Origin: Polynucleobacter necessarius
GTDB lineage: Bacteria > Pseudomonadota > Gammaproteobacteria > Burkholderiales > Burkholderiaceae
DNA: 64,000 nt
NCBI RefSeq assembly: GCF_900096765.1
Contig: NZ_LT615228.1
Span: forward strand, 1,680,669 to 1,744,668
Reading direction: 5' to 3'
Numbering within the stretch: the stretch's first letter is position 1; each line of letters opens with the position of its first letter. Of this stretch, positions 1-10,832 are shown one piece after another. The position numbers were made by a program, and so were the translations under genes. The notes under the pieces were generated by a model. The model was not told where the DNA came from. It ran no database searches and worked only from the letters and a program-made list of their open reading frames with translations.

Positions 1-1
1 A

Positions 2-472
2 GAGGATTTAAAAATTGCTCATGGTATTGCTCGTCAAGAAATGGCCGATCCAGCGGCGATGATCGATGTGCCAGGCGTTGGTGATCGCGATCCGCGTCCA
101 ATGTCTAAGCAGGCATTGGCTGCCGTAATTGAGCCGCGTGTAGAAGAGCTATTTACTCTAGTCAGAGGTGTGGTTCGAGACTCAGGTTATGAGGACATGG
201 TCTCTTCTGGAATTGTGCTGACTGGTGGCACCTCCTTAATGCCGGGGATGGTTGAGTTGGCGGAACAAGTATTTTTACGTCCAGCTCGTATTGGCACCCC
301 TGAATATCGTGGACATTTACATGAGGTGTTACGTAGTCCTCGATTTGCCACCAGTATTGGTTTGCTAATGGAGGGTCAAGCACAGTTATTGCGTGGTCGT
401 CGAGTTTCCCAATCAGGCGCGTTGCAAGGTGTTATCTCACGCATGAAGGAATGGTTTGCAGGAAATTTTTAA
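2..472 (+). CDS. ftsA: Cell division protein FtsA, C-terminal part
   Basis: This is the 3' end of a gene that starts upstream of the window; the frame is open from base 2. FtsA is an actin-like ATPase that anchors FtsZ to the inner membrane at the septum. The visible part contains the actin-fold phosphate-2 segment (GGTSLMPGM) and ends in a basic amphipathic tail (ISRMKEWFAGNF), the usual FtsA membrane-targeting sequence. It lies 47 bases upstream of ftsZ on the same strand, the standard end of a dcw cluster. An ATG at 41 is internal, not the start. Confidence 0.93.
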   Translation, partial: EDLKIAHGIARQEMADPAAMIDVPGVGDRDPRPMSKQALAAVIEPRVEELFTLVRGVVRDSGYEDMVSSGIVLTGGTSLMPGMVELAEQVFLRPARIGTPEYRGHLHEVLRSPRFATSIGLLMEGQAQLLRGRRVSQSGALQGVISRMKEWFAGNF

Positions 473-519
473 GTTTTTCGTCGTCGTCAATGTAGTAAGT
501 TTTTTACCTAGGAGGGTAT

Positions 520-1860
520 ATGGAATTTGAAATGTTAGATCAGGAAACAGCCGGTAAAACCATTATTAAAGTGGTTGGAGTCGGTGGGGCTGGTGGTAAT
601 GCGGTCCAACACATGATCCGTCGTGGAGTTAACGGCGTAGAGTTCATTTGCATGAACACCGATGCTGGCGCGTTACAGCGTTCAGAGGCATCTGTGAATT
701 TGCAACTGGGTTCTAGCGGATTGGGTGCTGGCGCTAAACCAGAAATCGGTGCGGCTTCAGCTGAAGAGGCGCGCGCCCGTATTGCTGATGTATTGCAAGG
801 AGCACACATGGTATTCATCACTGCTGGCATGGGTGGTGGTACTGGTACTGGAGCGGCGCCAATCGTTGCTCAGGTGGCAAAAGAGATGGGTATTTTGACT
901 GTTGGCGTTATCAGCAAGCCATTTGACTTTGAGGGTGTGAAGCGACTGAAGGTTGCTGAGAATGGCGCAGCTGAGCTCGAGTCTTATGTGGATTCATTGA
1001 TCGTGGTTCTCAATGAAAAGCTATTTGAAGTCATGGGTGAAGATGCCGAGTTTGATAAAGCGTTTGCTTGCGCTGATGATGTATTGCATAACGCGGTTTC
1101 AGGCATTGCAGAAATCATCAATGTGCAAGGTTTGATCAACGTAGACTTTGAAGATGTGAAGACTGTAATGGGTGAGCAAGGTAAAGCCATGATGGGGACA
1201 GCGACTGTTTCCGGTATGGATCGTGCTCGCTTAGCAGCTGAGGCTGCTGTTGCATCTCCGCTTTTAGAGGGTGTAGATTTATCAGGTGCGCGTGGTGTAC
1301 TCGTCAATATCACTGCTAGTCGTTCATTGAAGTTGTCTGAAACTCGTGAGGTAATGGCAGCAATTCGTGGTTATGCTGCAGATGATGCAACGGTAATTTT
1401 TGGTACTGTGTATGACGAGAGCTTGGGTGATGCCTTGCGCGTGACAGTAGTGGCAACAGGTTTGAACAATCCGCAAGCACGTCAAAACCATCAACCAGAA
1501 GTTGTTTGGAGACAGGCTACTGGTACGCATGATGCAATGCCAACGATGGCTGATCTCAATAGCTTTGCTCCTGCCAGTGCATCTGCTGCTATAAGCAAAG
1601 TCAATTTAGATTCTGCCTTAAGCACTAGTGCTGGCATGGCCTTGACAGGTTCTGCTAGTACGCTTGCGACCACTGCTCAATCAGCAGCTGGTGGCGTTGA
1701 TTACAGTCAATATGACTTGCCACGTGTTTTTCGTAGCTCTCGTGAAGCGACTTCTGCGCCTACTTTAGGTGCGGATAGTTCTCCTCAAGCAAAAACCTTG
1801 CTTGATAAAGGGGCTGATTACTACGAAATCCCAGCTTTTTTGCGTAAGCAAGCAGACTAA
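520..1860 (+). CDS. ftsZ: Cell division protein FtsZ
   Basis: FtsZ is the tubulin-like GTPase that forms the cytokinetic ring. The GTP-binding signature GGGTGTG is at about residues 105-111 and the T7 catalytic loop (NVDFEDV) at about 207-213. The conserved C-terminal peptide for FtsA/ZipA/ZapD binding is complete ([11 protein letters not shown]). At 446 residues it is longer than E. coli FtsZ (383) because of an extended Ala/Ser/Thr-rich linker at about 330-420. A strong Shine-Dalgarno (AGGAGGG) sits just before the ATG at 520; a second ATG at 532 is possible. Its partner zapD is also in this window. Confidence 0.97.
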   Translation: MEFEMLDQETAGKTIIKVVGVGGAGGNAVQHMIRRGVNGVEFICMNTDAGALQRSEASVNLQLGSSGLGAGAKPEIGAASAEEARARIADVLQGAHMVFITAGMGGGTGTGAAPIVAQVAKEMGILTVGVISKPFDFEGVKRLKVAENGAAELESYVDSLIVVLNEKLFEVMGEDAEFDKAFACADDVLHNAVSGIAEIINVQGLINVDFEDVKTVMGEQGKAMMGTATVSGMDRARLAAEAAVASPLLEGVDLSGARGVLVNITASRSLKLSETREVMAAIRGYAADDATVIFGTVYDESLGDALRVTVVATGLNNPQARQNHQPEVVWRQATGTHDAMPTMADLNSFAPASASAAISKVNLDSALSTSAGMALTGSASTLATTAQSAAGGVDYSQYDLPRVFRSSREATSAPTLGADSSPQAKTLLDKGADYYEIPAFLRKQAD

Positions 1861-1891
1861 TTGACTGCTCAATACAATAGGTGATTGCTAA

Positions 1892-1942
1892 ATGCCAGCG
1901 CGGCGCCCCTCCGGACGACGAATCCCGCGCTTGCGTTGGCAT
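1892..1942. other. GC-rich interrupted inverted repeat between ftsZ and the peroxiredoxin gene
   Basis: The arms ATGCCA (1892-1897) and TGGCAT (1937-1942) pair, and inside them GCGCGG (1898-1903) pairs with CCGCGC (1925-1930), leaving a bulge and a roughly 20-base loop. It is much more GC-rich than the flanks and lacks a T-run, so it is not a standard terminator. It could be a 5' leader structure of the peroxiredoxin mRNA or a protein-binding dyad. The pairing is directly visible; the role is unknown. Confidence 0.4.
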
Positions 1943-1972
1943 AATTACTAACAATGACTTATTGGAGACGCC

Positions 1973-2473
1973 ATGATCGCTGTCGGACAAAAATTACCAA
2001 ACGCTACCCTGTATGAATTCTTTAATGAAGAAACTGAGGGTTGCGCTTTAGGACCAAATGCCTTTGAGGTTGAAAAGCTTGCGGCTGGAAAAAAAATCGT
2101 GATCTTTGCTTTGCCTGGAGCATTTACTCCAACCTGTTCCGCTAAACATGTACCAGGATACGTTGAGCACTACGATGCGATTAAAGCAAAGGGTGTTGAC
2201 GAGATCTGGTGTATTTCCGTAAATGACCCATTTGTAATGGGTGCCTGGGGGCGTGATCAAAAGGTTGGTAAGAAAATCCGTATGCTTGGTGATGGCAGTG
2301 CTGAGTTCACCAAAAAAGTTGGCTTAGAGTTAGATCTCACTGGTCGAGGATTTGGTGTGCGTTCAGATCGTTATGCCATGATTGTTGAAGATGGCGTAGT
2401 CAAATCTTTAGATCGTGAAGCTCCTGGAAAATTTGAAGTGAGTGACGCCGCTTCTATTTTGAAGAAGCTCTAA
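1973..2473 (+). CDS. Peroxiredoxin (Prx5/redoxin type)
   Basis: This 166-residue cytosolic thiol peroxidase of the AhpC/TSA redoxin superfamily would reduce hydrogen peroxide and organic peroxides. The peroxidatic motif PGAFTPTCS carries the catalytic Cys at about residue 55, and the Prx5-type arginine context lies in the second half (GRGFGVRSDRY). Length and motif fit the Prx5 subfamily, which often uses glutathione/glutaredoxin; the reductant cannot be told here. The ATG follows TTGGAGA, a good ribosome site. It sits alone between ftsZ and lpxC. Confidence 0.9.
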   Translation: MIAVGQKLPNATLYEFFNEETEGCALGPNAFEVEKLAAGKKIVIFALPGAFTPTCSAKHVPGYVEHYDAIKAKGVDEIWCISVNDPFVMGAWGRDQKVGKKIRMLGDGSAEFTKKVGLELDLTGRGFGVRSDRYAMIVEDGVVKSLDREAPGKFEVSDAASILKKL

Positions 2474-2512
2474 CTCCTATTTATTCATTTTCCTGAAGTT
2501 AGAGAAGTCATC

Positions 2513-3427
2513 ATGATGAAGCAAAGAACGATTGCCACCCCGGTTAAAACCGTGGGGATTGGTTTGCATTCGGGTCGCAAGGTGACTATCTCTATCAAAC
2601 CTGCCCCCATTAACTCTGGGGTTCAGTTTGTGCGAGTGGATACGCCAGAGCAATCAGTTGTGCCAGCAACCGCTTTGGCAGTATGTGATACCCGCTTAGC
2701 TTCTGTTATTCAAAAAGATGGCGTTCGAGTTTCTACAGTAGAGCATCTACTCTCTGCTTGTGCTGGCCTGGGTCTAGATAATTTATTGATTGAGTTGGAC
2801 GGTGAAGAGGTGCCCATCATGGATGGAAGCGCCGCTTCATTTTTATTCTTAATTGAATCGGCTGGCATCGTAGAACAAGACGCTCCTCGACAGTTTGTAG
2901 TCATTAAAAAACCAGTAGAAGTGCGTGATGGCGATAAGCTTGCCCGTCTTGAGCCATTTTTTAGTTTTAAGCTGGATTTCACAATCGACTTTAAACATCC
3001 GGCTGTTGATAAAACGGGTCAACGCTTTGTAGTGGATTTTGCAGAACATACCTATCGTAGTGAAATTGGTCGTGCTCGCACCTTTGGCTTTGCTCATGAA
3101 GTAGAAGCATTACGCGAGATGGGTTTAGCGCGCGGCGGTAGTCTGGATAATGCAATTGTTTTGGATGAGCACCGAATTCTCAATAACGAAGAATTACGTT
3201 ATGAAGATGAATTTGTGCGCCATAAAATTTTGGATGCGATTGGAGATCTCTTTTTAGTTGGTCATCCGATTGTTGGGGCATATGTCGCTCATAAGTCAGG
3301 TCATGCCCTAAATAATGCGCTCTTACGCAAGCTTTTAGAGGATCCAAGCACTTACGAAATCAGCTCTTTTGCTGAAAATAAAGCCCCTGAGGCGTATTCA
3401 CAGGAAAACCAACCCTTATTTTTTTGA
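2513..3427 (+). CDS. lpxC: UDP-3-O-acyl-N-acetylglucosamine deacetylase LpxC
   Basis: LpxC is the zinc hydrolase of the committed step of lipid A synthesis. Zinc ligands are recognisable as the His in EHLL (about residue 78) and the His and Asp of HKILD (about 237-241). A further conserved His lies in the HKSGHALNN stretch near 264. Length (304 aa) is normal and the N-terminal GIGLHSG motif is intact. Two ATGs are adjacent (2513, 2516); either may be used. It closes the ftsA-ftsZ side of the cluster and converges with dciA, leaving only 10 bases between the stop codons. Confidence 0.96.
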   Translation: MMKQRTIATPVKTVGIGLHSGRKVTISIKPAPINSGVQFVRVDTPEQSVVPATALAVCDTRLASVIQKDGVRVSTVEHLLSACAGLGLDNLLIELDGEEVPIMDGSAASFLFLIESAGIVEQDAPRQFVVIKKPVEVRDGDKLARLEPFFSFKLDFTIDFKHPAVDKTGQRFVVDFAEHTYRSEIGRARTFGFAHEVEALREMGLARGGSLDNAIVLDEHRILNNEELRYEDEFVRHKILDAIGDLFLVGHPIVGAYVAHKSGHALNNALLRKLLEDPSTYEISSFAENKAPEAYSQENQPLFF

Positions 3428-3437
3428 GGCTTTTGGC

Positions 3438-3941
3438 CTATTTTGAGTTATTTTGGAGTAGCCGTTCAACGGTCTTGCGAAGTTCGGAGTCCGGAGCGAG
3501 CTTGCCGAGCAAGTCTTCCCAAGATTTTTTTGCGATTTCGTTAAAACCCTTTGGCGTATCCAATTTTTTATCGCCTGACCGCGGCTTGATTTCCCACTGT
3601 GATGGCGCGGGCCTTATTTTGACTTTAATGGCAGTGCACCGTACCCCCAAAATCCCTAACTCATTGATTAAACTAGGTAAAATTTGTTGTAAACGTGCAG
3701 CCATACTGGCGTTACTCACGAGCAGAAATAGCTCTTCTTTCCCGCCAGCCTGCCATCCAACCTCAATTTTGGATTGAATCTGGTCTAAACCTAACTTATC
3801 TAGGGCTTTGCCGAGTGAAACTTTCAGTTTGGCTAGATCCTCGGTTTTAGCCAAGATACTGCCTAGACCATTGGATTCCCGCAGGTAATCAAGCCAATCA
3901 TGGGCTGTTTGCTTGCGGGTGGGTTTAAGGGAGAAGTTCAT
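3438..3941 (-). CDS. DciA/DUF721-family protein
   Basis: This small protein matches the DUF721 family. Some members (DciA) load the replicative helicase in bacteria that lack DnaC. The family core (VGWQAGGKEELFLLVSNA.. MAARLQQILPSLIN) is at about residues 65-105. The position between lpxC and secA on the opposite strand is conserved in Burkholderiales. I chose ATG 3941, at MNFSLKPTRK, because the longer frame to 3986 adds an unconvincing leader close to the secA start. Family assignment is fairly firm; helicase-loader function is inferred from homologues. Confidence 0.75.
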   Translation of the reverse strand: MNFSLKPTRKQTAHDWLDYLRESNGLGSILAKTEDLAKLKVSLGKALDKLGLDQIQSKIEVGWQAGGKEELFLLVSNASMAARLQQILPSLINELGILGVRCTAIKVKIRPAPSQWEIKPRSGDKKLDTPKGFNEIAKKSWEDLLGKLAPDSELRKTVERLLQNNSK

Positions 3942-3992
3942 AAAAAAGGTTGCGAGTGATAAACTCAAGGACTTAATTTTCTTCAATATCCC

Positions 3993-6758
3993 ATGGTAAT
4001 CGGTCTTCTTAAAACCCTGGTCGGCAGTCGTAACGACCGCCTCTTGAAACAGTATCGCAAAGTTGTTGCTAAGGTTGCCGCTTTCGAGCCAAGCCTGCAG
4101 TCTTTGGATGATGCCGCACTTGCAGCCAAGACTGCAGAGTTTAAGTCGCGACTTGCATCTGGCGAGTCATTGGATGATATCGCTCCTGAGGCATTTGCGG
4201 TGGTGCGCGAGGCTAGCGTGCGGGTTATGAAAATGCGTCACTTTGATGCACAGCTCATCGGTGGTCTCGCCTTACATCAAGGCAAGATTGCTGAGATGGG
4301 AACGGGCGAAGGAAAAACTTTAACTGCTACCCTTCCTGTTTACCTAAATGCCTTGACGGGCAAAGGTGTCCATGTGGTTACCGTCAACGATTACTTGGCG
4401 CAGCGTGATGCTGAATGGATGACCAAGCTGTATAACTTTTTGGGAATGCAGGTTGGTGTCAATCTCTCGCAGATGGATCATGCTACCAAACAAGCTGCCT
4501 ATGCGGCTGATATTACTTACGGCACTAATAATGAATTTGGGTTTGACTACTTGCGTGACAACATGGTCCAAGATTTAGGCCAACGTGTTCAGCGTGGTTT
4601 AGCTTATGCAATCGTCGATGAAGTTGACTCTATTTTGATTGATGAGGCACGTACGCCTTTGATCATTTCTGGTCAAGCTGATGATCACACAGATCTTTAC
4701 ATCAAAATTAATGCCTTGCCTGCTTATCTTGAGCGTCAAATTGGTGAGGAAAAAGCGGATGGCACTGGCGTTGAGAAGCCAGGCGACTATTGGGTTGATG
4801 AGAAATCTCAACAAGTATATTTAACTGAGCGCGGCCACGACAAGGCTGAAGAAGTTTTAGTGAAAATTGGCACATTAAATGATGGGGATTCGCTTTATGC
4901 TCCACAAAACATTACCTTAATGCACCATGTGTACGCCGCTCTGCGTGCCCATACTTTGTACAACCGTGATCAGCAATATGTTGTGCAGAACAATGAAGTC
5001 ATCATTGTGGATGAGTTTACTGGCCGCCTAATGCAGGGTCGTCGCTGGTCTGATGGTTTGCATCAAGCAGTAGAGGCCAAAGAGGGTGTGCCGATTCAAA
5101 ACGAGAATCAAACATTAGCCACTATTACATTCCAGAATTACTTCCGCATGTATGGCAAGTTAGCCGGTATGACTGGTACTGCGGATACTGAAGCCTATGA
5201 ATTCAAGGAAATCTACAACCTAGAGACGGTAGTTATTCCACCAAATCGTATTAGCCAGCGTATAGATAAGCAGGATCAAATTTACAAGTCTTCACGCGAA
5301 CGCTATGACGCAGTAATTAAAGATATTGAAGATTGCTACCAGCGTGGTCAGCCTGTATTGGTGGGTACTACGTCGATTGAAAACTCAGAATTAATTTCTG
5401 GTTTGCTAGATAAGCGCAAATTACCCCATCAAGTGTTAAATGCTAAGCAACACGCGCGCGAAGCCGAAATCATTGCGCAAGCGGGTCGTCCTAAGATGAT
5501 AACAATTGCAACCAATATGGCTGGTCGCGGTACTGACATTGTGTTGGGGGGTAATGTAGGTAAGCAATCTGCCTTAATTGAGGTTGATGAGACCTTATCT
5601 GATGCAGAAAAGGCTGCAAAGATTCAGCAACTTCAAGATGAATGGCAAAGCATTCATGATCAAGTGCTTGCGGCTGGTGGTTTACACATTATTGGTACAG
5701 AGCGCCATGAGAGTCGTCGTATCGATAATCAGCTAAGAGGTCGCTCGGGCCGCCAAGGCGACCCTGGCTCCTCACGCTTCTATTTATCCTTGGATGACCC
5801 TCTGTTACGTATTTTTGCAGGCGACCGTTTGCGTGCAGTGATGGAACGCTTGAAGATGCCTGATGGCGAACCTATTGAGGCAGGCATGGTTACCCGCTCC
5901 ATTGAATCCGCACAGCGCAAGGTAGAGGGTCGTAACTTTGATATTCGTAAGCAATTATTAGAGTATGACGATGTTGCAAACGATCAGCGTAAAGAGACTT
6001 ATCGCCTCAGAAATGAAGTACTCGAGAGTGTCGATATCGGTGATTTGATTGCTAATTTACGTGAAGATGTGCTTCGCACAGTCTGCTCTTTCTATGTCCC
6101 TGTAGATTCAATGGAAGAACAGTGGGATCTTGCTGGCTTGGAGAATGTTCTGGCTAATGAGTGGGGCCTTGTCGTTGATTTGCGCAACTGGGTAGAAGGT
6201 TCTGCAAGTATTGAAGACGCTCAAATCATCGACCGTGTCCTTCAAGTCGCTAGAGAATCTTATGATGCAAAAGTAGAGTTAGCGGGTCGTGAATCTTTTG
6301 CTGGATTTGAGCGATCAGTTCTTTTGTATAGCATTGATACCCATTGGCGTGAGCACTTGGCGGCGTTAGATCACCTACGTCAAGGTATTCATTTGCGCGG
6401 CTATGCTCAAAAAGATCCAAAACAAGAATATCGTCGTGAAGCCTTTGAGCTTTATGGCGAGCTATTGAATGTTATCAAGAATGATGTAGTGAAAAGCATT
6501 ATGTCAGTGCAGATTCGTAGCGCAAGTGAGTTAGATCGCGCTTCTGAATCTATGAATGAAGATTTAGCTAAGCTAAAAGATTTGCAATATCAGCATGCCG
6601 ATGCTGATATGGAGGTTGCTGGTTCAACTGGGGATCGTGGGGCTGCAATGGATATTCAACCTGCACCAGTTCGTACTGGTCCTAAAATTGGTCGAAATGA
6701 CCCATGTTCTTGCGGTAGTGGCAAGAAGTATAAAAATTGTTGCGGCGCATTGGCTTAA
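3993..6758 (+). CDS. secA: Preprotein translocase ATPase SecA
   Basis: SecA drives post-translational export through SecYEG. At 921 residues it has family length. The Walker A site MGTGEGKT is at about residues 102-109, the DEAD-type Walker B ([15 protein letters not shown]) near 210, and the nucleotide-domain-2 motifs [10 protein letters not shown] and GRSGRQGD follow. The C-terminal zinc-binding tail for SecB and phospholipid contact is complete ([13 protein letters not shown]). It is followed by a clear rho-independent terminator and is transcribed away from dciA. Confidence 0.98.
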   Translation: MVIGLLKTLVGSRNDRLLKQYRKVVAKVAAFEPSLQSLDDAALAAKTAEFKSRLASGESLDDIAPEAFAVVREASVRVMKMRHFDAQLIGGLALHQGKIAEMGTGEGKTLTATLPVYLNALTGKGVHVVTVNDYLAQRDAEWMTKLYNFLGMQVGVNLSQMDHATKQAAYAADITYGTNNEFGFDYLRDNMVQDLGQRVQRGLAYAIVDEVDSILIDEARTPLIISGQADDHTDLYIKINALPAYLERQIGEEKADGTGVEKPGDYWVDEKSQQVYLTERGHDKAEEVLVKIGTLNDGDSLYAPQNITLMHHVYAALRAHTLYNRDQQYVVQNNEVIIVDEFTGRLMQGRRWSDGLHQAVEAKEGVPIQNENQTLATITFQNYFRMYGKLAGMTGTADTEAYEFKEIYNLETVVIPPNRISQRIDKQDQIYKSSRERYDAVIKDIEDCYQRGQPVLVGTTSIENSELISGLLDKRKLPHQVLNAKQHAREAEIIAQAGRPKMITIATNMAGRGTDIVLGGNVGKQSALIEVDETLSDAEKAAKIQQLQDEWQSIHDQVLAAGGLHIIGTERHESRRIDNQLRGRSGRQGDPGSSRFYLSLDDPLLRIFAGDRLRAVMERLKMPDGEPIEAGMVTRSIESAQRKVEGRNFDIRKQLLEYDDVANDQRKETYRLRNEVLESVDIGDLIANLREDVLRTVCSFYVPVDSMEEQWDLAGLENVLANEWGLVVDLRNWVEGSASIEDAQIIDRVLQVARESYDAKVELAGRESFAGFERSVLLYSIDTHWREHLAALDHLRQGIHLRGYAQKDPKQEYRREAFELYGELLNVIKNDVVKSIMSVQIRSASELDRASESMNEDLAKLKDLQYQHADADMEVAGSTGDRGAAMDIQPAPVRTGPKIGRNDPCSCGSGKKYKNCCGALA

Positions 6759-6787
6759 AAGCAGAATCAATTTATTCTCAGTATTGG

Positions 6788-6817
6788 AATGGCCCAGATC
6801 ACTCTGGGCCATTTTTC
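6788..6817 (+). terminator. Rho-independent terminator after secA
   Basis: Perfect 11-bp arms AATGGCCCAGA (6788-6798) and TCTGGGCCATT (6803-6813) flank a 4-base loop and run into TTTTTC. It lies 30 bases after the secA stop. Confidence 0.9.
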
Positions 6818-6918
6818 TTGGTGGAATCCCTAATCATTTTCGTAAGCAGGAGGTAGGCATATCTGTCATGATTTGCGGGTACACAATCCGTTCAATTTTC
6901 ACTTTTTAAGGGGGCGTC

Positions 6919-7377
6919 ATGGCCGTTTCATTTACTCTCAATGGCAAAGCGATTACCTTTGATGGCGATCCCGAAACTCCGATTCTTTGGGTATTACGAG
7001 ATCATTTAGATGTGACAAGTCCAAAGCATGGCTGTGGAGCAGGCCTATGTGGTGCTTGCACTGTTCACCTTGAGGGCGCTGCGATTCGATCTTGTTCAAC
7101 GCCAATATCTGCGGCATCAGGCAAAACGGTTACCACTTTAGAGGGTCTCTCTGCAAAAGTGGGTAAGGCATTGCAAGATGCCTGGATTGAATTTGATGTT
7201 CCTCAATGCGGCTATTGCCAAACTGGGCAAATGATGTCTGCCGCTGATTTATTGGCTAAGAAAAAGCAACCAAGTAGCGATGACATTAAAAATGCCATGA
7301 GTGGAAATATTTGTCGCTGTGGAACATATTCCCGTATAGAAAAAGCAGTCAAGCGCGCTGCTGATAAATTGGCTTAA
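6919..7377 (+). CDS. (2Fe-2S) small subunit of a molybdo-hydroxylase (IorA-like)
   Basis: This 152-residue electron-transfer subunit belongs to the xanthine-dehydrogenase family and resembles isoquinoline 1-oxidoreductase alpha. It has the plant-type ferredoxin cluster (CGAGLCGAC with a later Cys) at about residues 40-60. The second [2Fe-2S] domain follows (CGYCQTG and GNICRCG, about 97-140). It has no signal peptide and would travel with a Tat-exported partner. The partner gene begins 12 bases downstream and is interrupted by a stop, so this intact subunit may have nothing to serve. Substrate is unknown; a ribosome site AAGGGGG precedes the ATG. Confidence 0.88.
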   Translation: MAVSFTLNGKAITFDGDPETPILWVLRDHLDVTSPKHGCGAGLCGACTVHLEGAAIRSCSTPISAASGKTVTTLEGLSAKVGKALQDAWIEFDVPQCGYCQTGQMMSAADLLAKKKQPSSDDIKNAMSGNICRCGTYSRIEKAVKRAADKLA

Positions 7378-7389
7378 GGGGCAGATTAA

Positions 7390-9498
7390 ATGAAAAATCA
7401 TTCTTTAAAAAATCAAGGCCGTCGTCAGTTTTTGCAACAAAGCACAGCGCTTACGGGTGCATTTGTTGTTGGAATGTACTTGCCTTTATCAAGCGATGCT
7501 GCGACTTCTGCGAGTAGACAACCTACACTTGCGAATGCCTGGATTCGTATCACGCCCAGTAATGAAATTACCTTAATCTGTGCTCGCTCAGAAATGGGGC
7601 AAGATGTTTACACTTCTTTGCCTGCATTGCTTGCGGAAGAATTGAATTTGCCACTATCGATGATTCAGGTGGAAATTGCTGGTGTTGCCCCGGTATATAT
7701 CAACGCGATGTTAGGTGGACAGATCACCGGTGGATCAACTTCGGTGCGCGAAGCATTCGATAAGCTCAGAACTGCTGGTGCGGCAACGCGGGCTGTGTTG
7801 GTGCAAGCTGCCGCTCAACGTTGGAATGTAGCAGTTGCAGATTGTAAGGCGATGAACGGCAAGGTGACCCATGCAAGCTATGGTGAATTAGCTGCAGACG
7901 CTGCAAAACTGCCTTTACCTGATAAGCCAGCTCTGAAGTCTCCGACCAATTTCATGGTTATTGGTAAAGAATCAATGCGTCGCTTAGATACTCCAGCCAA
8001 AGTGAGTGCTATGGCGGTTTATGGAATAGACGTAAAGATTCCTGGAATGGCTATCGCTTCTTTGGCCCAGTGCCCTGTTATTGGTGGAACGCCTTCATCC
8101 TATGATGCCTCAGAAGCTCTGAAGGTATCGGGCGTGCTTAAGGTAGTACAAATCTCTGATGGTGTTGCAGTTCTTGCAAAAGATTTTTATGCTGCTCGTA
8201 AGGGTCGTGATGCACTCAAAATTACTTGGAACGAGGGGGCTAATGCTTCCTTAAATAATGCCGTTGTGCGTAAATCACTTGAAGACGGCTTATCTAAAAA
8301 AGGAGCAGTCATTAAGACCATTGGCGATGTCAGCGCCAATGTGTCAAATGGTAAGTCAATCAGCGCTCAATATTTCTTGCCTTATTTAGCCCATTCGACT
8401 ATGGAGCCGGTCAACTGCTCTGCTGATGTATCCAATGGCAAATGCAGAATTATTGGACCAATTCAGTTCCAGCAAGGTGGTCAGGCTGTTGCGGCGGCCG
8501 CTGCAGGGGTTAAGCCAGAGGACGTCACCATTGAAACTACCTTCTTGGGTGGCGGATTCGGGCGCAAATTAGAGCTCGACTTTATTCGCTAGGCCGCAGA
8601 AATTTCTAAAGCAGCAGGTATGCCGGTAAAAATGCTTTGGACAAAAGAAGATGACATTACACATGACTTTTACCGTCCAATGAGTATTCATCAGGTGGAT
8701 GGCGTCTTAGATGCCAAGGGTCAATTGGCTAGTATGAAAGCCAAGATGGTCTCTCAATCAGTGACAGCGCGGGCCTTCCCAGGTTTCGTAAAAGATGGTT
8801 TTGATCCTTTCATGGTGGAAGGCTCCAATAACATCACGTACGACATTCCAAATATGGAAATCACAAATGTGATTACTGATACAGGCTTACGGGTTGGTTA
8901 CTGGCGTTCAGTGAGCAATGCTCTAAATGCATTTGCAATTGAGAGTTTTGTGGATGAGGCTGCAAAAGCGGCAGGTAAAGATCCGGTTGCTTATCGTTTA
9001 GCTGCATTAGGTAAACATCCTCGCGCAAAAGCGGTATTAGAAACTGCCGTTAAGAAGTCAGGATATACATCGGGTAGTAAGCGTTTTGGTGTGGCACAGA
9101 TGGAGTGTTACGACACCTACTCAGCCTGTATTTTGGAGCTGGACACCTCGGCGCCCGACACCAAGGTGAAGAAAATCACCTTTGTATCGGACTGTGGCAT
9201 TACAGTCCACCCAGATCAAGCTAGAGCTCAGCTCATGGGAGGAGTGATTTATGGTTTAAGTGCTGCACTGGGTAATGCCATTACGATTGAAAATGGCCGA
9301 GTTCAGCAAACGAACTTTAATAACTACCCGAGTTTGCGCCAGAATCAGGTGCCAACCATTGAGGTTCATCTAATCGCCAGTCAAGAAAAGCCGGGTGGTC
9401 TTGGGGAAGTTGGGGTGCCTTTGGTAGCTCCTGCCTTAGCTAACGCGATTGCGGCTGCTACTGGTAAACGGATCAGGGAGTTGCCAGTAAAAGCTTAG
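7390..9498 (+). pseudogene. Molybdopterin-binding large subunit (IorB-like), interrupted by in-frame TAG
   Basis: The frame encodes about 702 residues of an isoquinoline-1-oxidoreductase beta-type aldehyde/xanthine dehydrogenase, but codon 401 is TAG (8590-8592). Reading is in the same frame on both sides (ELDFIR-stop-AAEISKAAG), and CAG (Gln) would restore it, so a single C-to-T change is the simplest cause. The N-terminus carries a twin-arginine signal (GRRQFLQ). Cofactor-binding glycine-rich segments lie both before (GGGFGRKLE) and after (GGLGEVGVP) the stop, so neither half should be active. It pairs with the intact small subunit upstream. Readthrough or a sequencing error are the alternatives. 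Confidence 0.88.
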
Positions 9499-9520
9499 AA
9501 TTTGAACTTCTCAAACAGAG

Positions 9521-9558
9521 TAAAGCGCGTCTTCCCAAGGTGCGCTTTATTTTTTTTA
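9521..9558 (+). terminator. Rho-independent terminator after the IorB-like gene
   Basis: Perfect 8-bp arms TAAAGCGC (9521-9528) and GCGCTTTA (9542-9549) flank a 13-base loop and run into eight Ts. It separates the oxidoreductase pair from argJ. Confidence 0.85.
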
Positions 9559-9582
9559 GGCCTCATCTACAATAATCAAACT

Positions 9583-10818
9583 ATGACAGTTAATCTACCT
9601 CTCCCCCAAAAAGCCGAGCTTAAACCCGTTAAAGGTTTTGAGATGGGCATTGCGCAAGCCGGCATAAAAAAGGCAAATCGTAAAGATGTATTAGTGATGA
9701 CTCTTGCCCCAGGATCTCAAGTAGCAGGTGTATTTACCTTAAATCGCTTTTGTGCCGCACCTGTTCAAGTATGTCGAGAACATTTAGCGCAAGCAGGTCG
9801 TCATGGAGAAATTCGAGCTTTGGTCGTCAATACCGGTAATGCAAATGCTGGCACAGGAGAACAAGGCATGAAGCATGCGCTTGAGACCTGCGCTGCTTTA
9901 GCAAAAGACCTGAAGATTAATCCTGAGCAAATCCTGCCTTTTTCTACTGGTGTGATTTTGGAGCCATTGCCAATTGAGAAAATTGTGGCAGCACTACCTA
10001 AGGCTGTTGCAAATTTGGGTGCTGACCATTGGTTCGATGCCGCTGAGGCAATCATGACCACCGATACTCAGCCTAAGGCTAGCTCTATCACAGTGCAAAC
10101 GCCTGCCGGTTCAGTTGTAATAACTGGCATCTGCAAAGGTGCCGGCATGATTCATCCAAATATGGCAACCATGTTGGGCTTTATTGCTACCGACGCTGGT
10201 TTTGCTCCAGGCTTATTAACTGAACTCACACGTGAAGTGGCCGATCTCTCGTTTAATGCAATCACGATCGATGGCGATACTTCAACGAATGATTCGTTCA
10301 TCATCATGGCTACTGGACAATCGTCCGTTCAAATCCAAACTGCTAGTGATCCAAGTTATGTAATCGTACGTGATGCACTTGTAGGGTTAGCTCGAAAACT
10401 GGCCCAAATGATTGTGCGTGATGGTGAGGGTGCTACTAAGTTCATGACCATCGAAGTGGTTGGCGGAAAGACGGCGGATGAGTGTCGCTTGGTGTCCAAA
10501 GCAGTGGCGCATTCACCATTAGTAAAGACAGCATTCTTTGCAAGCGATCCTAATTTAGGACGAATTTTGGCGGCGATTGGTTATGCTGGCATTGCTGACT
10601 TAGATGTCAACCGTGTTCAAATGTGGCTTGGGGATGTTTGGGTCGCTAAAGATGGTGGTCGTAACCCAAGTTATCAAGAGGCAGATGGTCAAAGAGTGAT
10701 GCAGGAGGCGGAGATTACTGTCAAGATTGATTTAGGTCGTGGCTCTGCTGCTCAGACCATGTGGACTTGTGATCTCTCTCATGACTATGTTTCCATTAAC
10801 GCAGACTATCGCTCTTGA
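9583..10818 (+). CDS. argJ: Bifunctional ornithine acetyltransferase / N-acetylglutamate synthase ArgJ
   Basis: ArgJ transfers acetyl from N-acetylornithine to glutamate in the cyclic arginine pathway. The autocleavage site is clear: [15 protein letters not shown], with the Thr nucleophile at about residue 196 splitting the chain into alpha and beta parts. Start 9583 ([10 protein letters not shown]) gives 411 residues, the family length. An upstream in-frame start at 9502 would run through the terminator of the previous gene and is rejected. argJ, the DUF815 gene and mutT follow one another closely and probably form one transcript. Confidence 0.95.
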   Translation: MTVNLPLPQKAELKPVKGFEMGIAQAGIKKANRKDVLVMTLAPGSQVAGVFTLNRFCAAPVQVCREHLAQAGRHGEIRALVVNTGNANAGTGEQGMKHALETCAALAKDLKINPEQILPFSTGVILEPLPIEKIVAALPKAVANLGADHWFDAAEAIMTTDTQPKASSITVQTPAGSVVITGICKGAGMIHPNMATMLGFIATDAGFAPGLLTELTREVADLSFNAITIDGDTSTNDSFIIMATGQSSVQIQTASDPSYVIVRDALVGLARKLAQMIVRDGEGATKFMTIEVVGGKTADECRLVSKAVAHSPLVKTAFFASDPNLGRILAAIGYAGIADLDVNRVQMWLGDVWVAKDGGRNPSYQEADGQRVMQEAEITVKIDLGRGSAAQTMWTCDLSHDYVSINADYRS

Positions 10819-10832
10819 AGCATTAATCCGAA

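Noticed and set aside
984..1313. 109-residue minus-strand frame
   Set aside because: Lies wholly inside ftsZ; composition follows the reverse of FtsZ codons.
3424..3777. 117-residue plus-strand frame after lpxC
   Set aside because: It is the reverse of the DUF721 gene, which matches a known family.
6595..6909. 104-residue frame spanning the secA end and terminator
   Set aside because: It overlaps SecA coding sequence in another frame and runs through a strong terminator; no homology recognised.
9502..9582. Longer N-terminus for ArgJ
   Set aside because: Runs through the terminator of the upstream gene; ArgJ homology begins at 9583.
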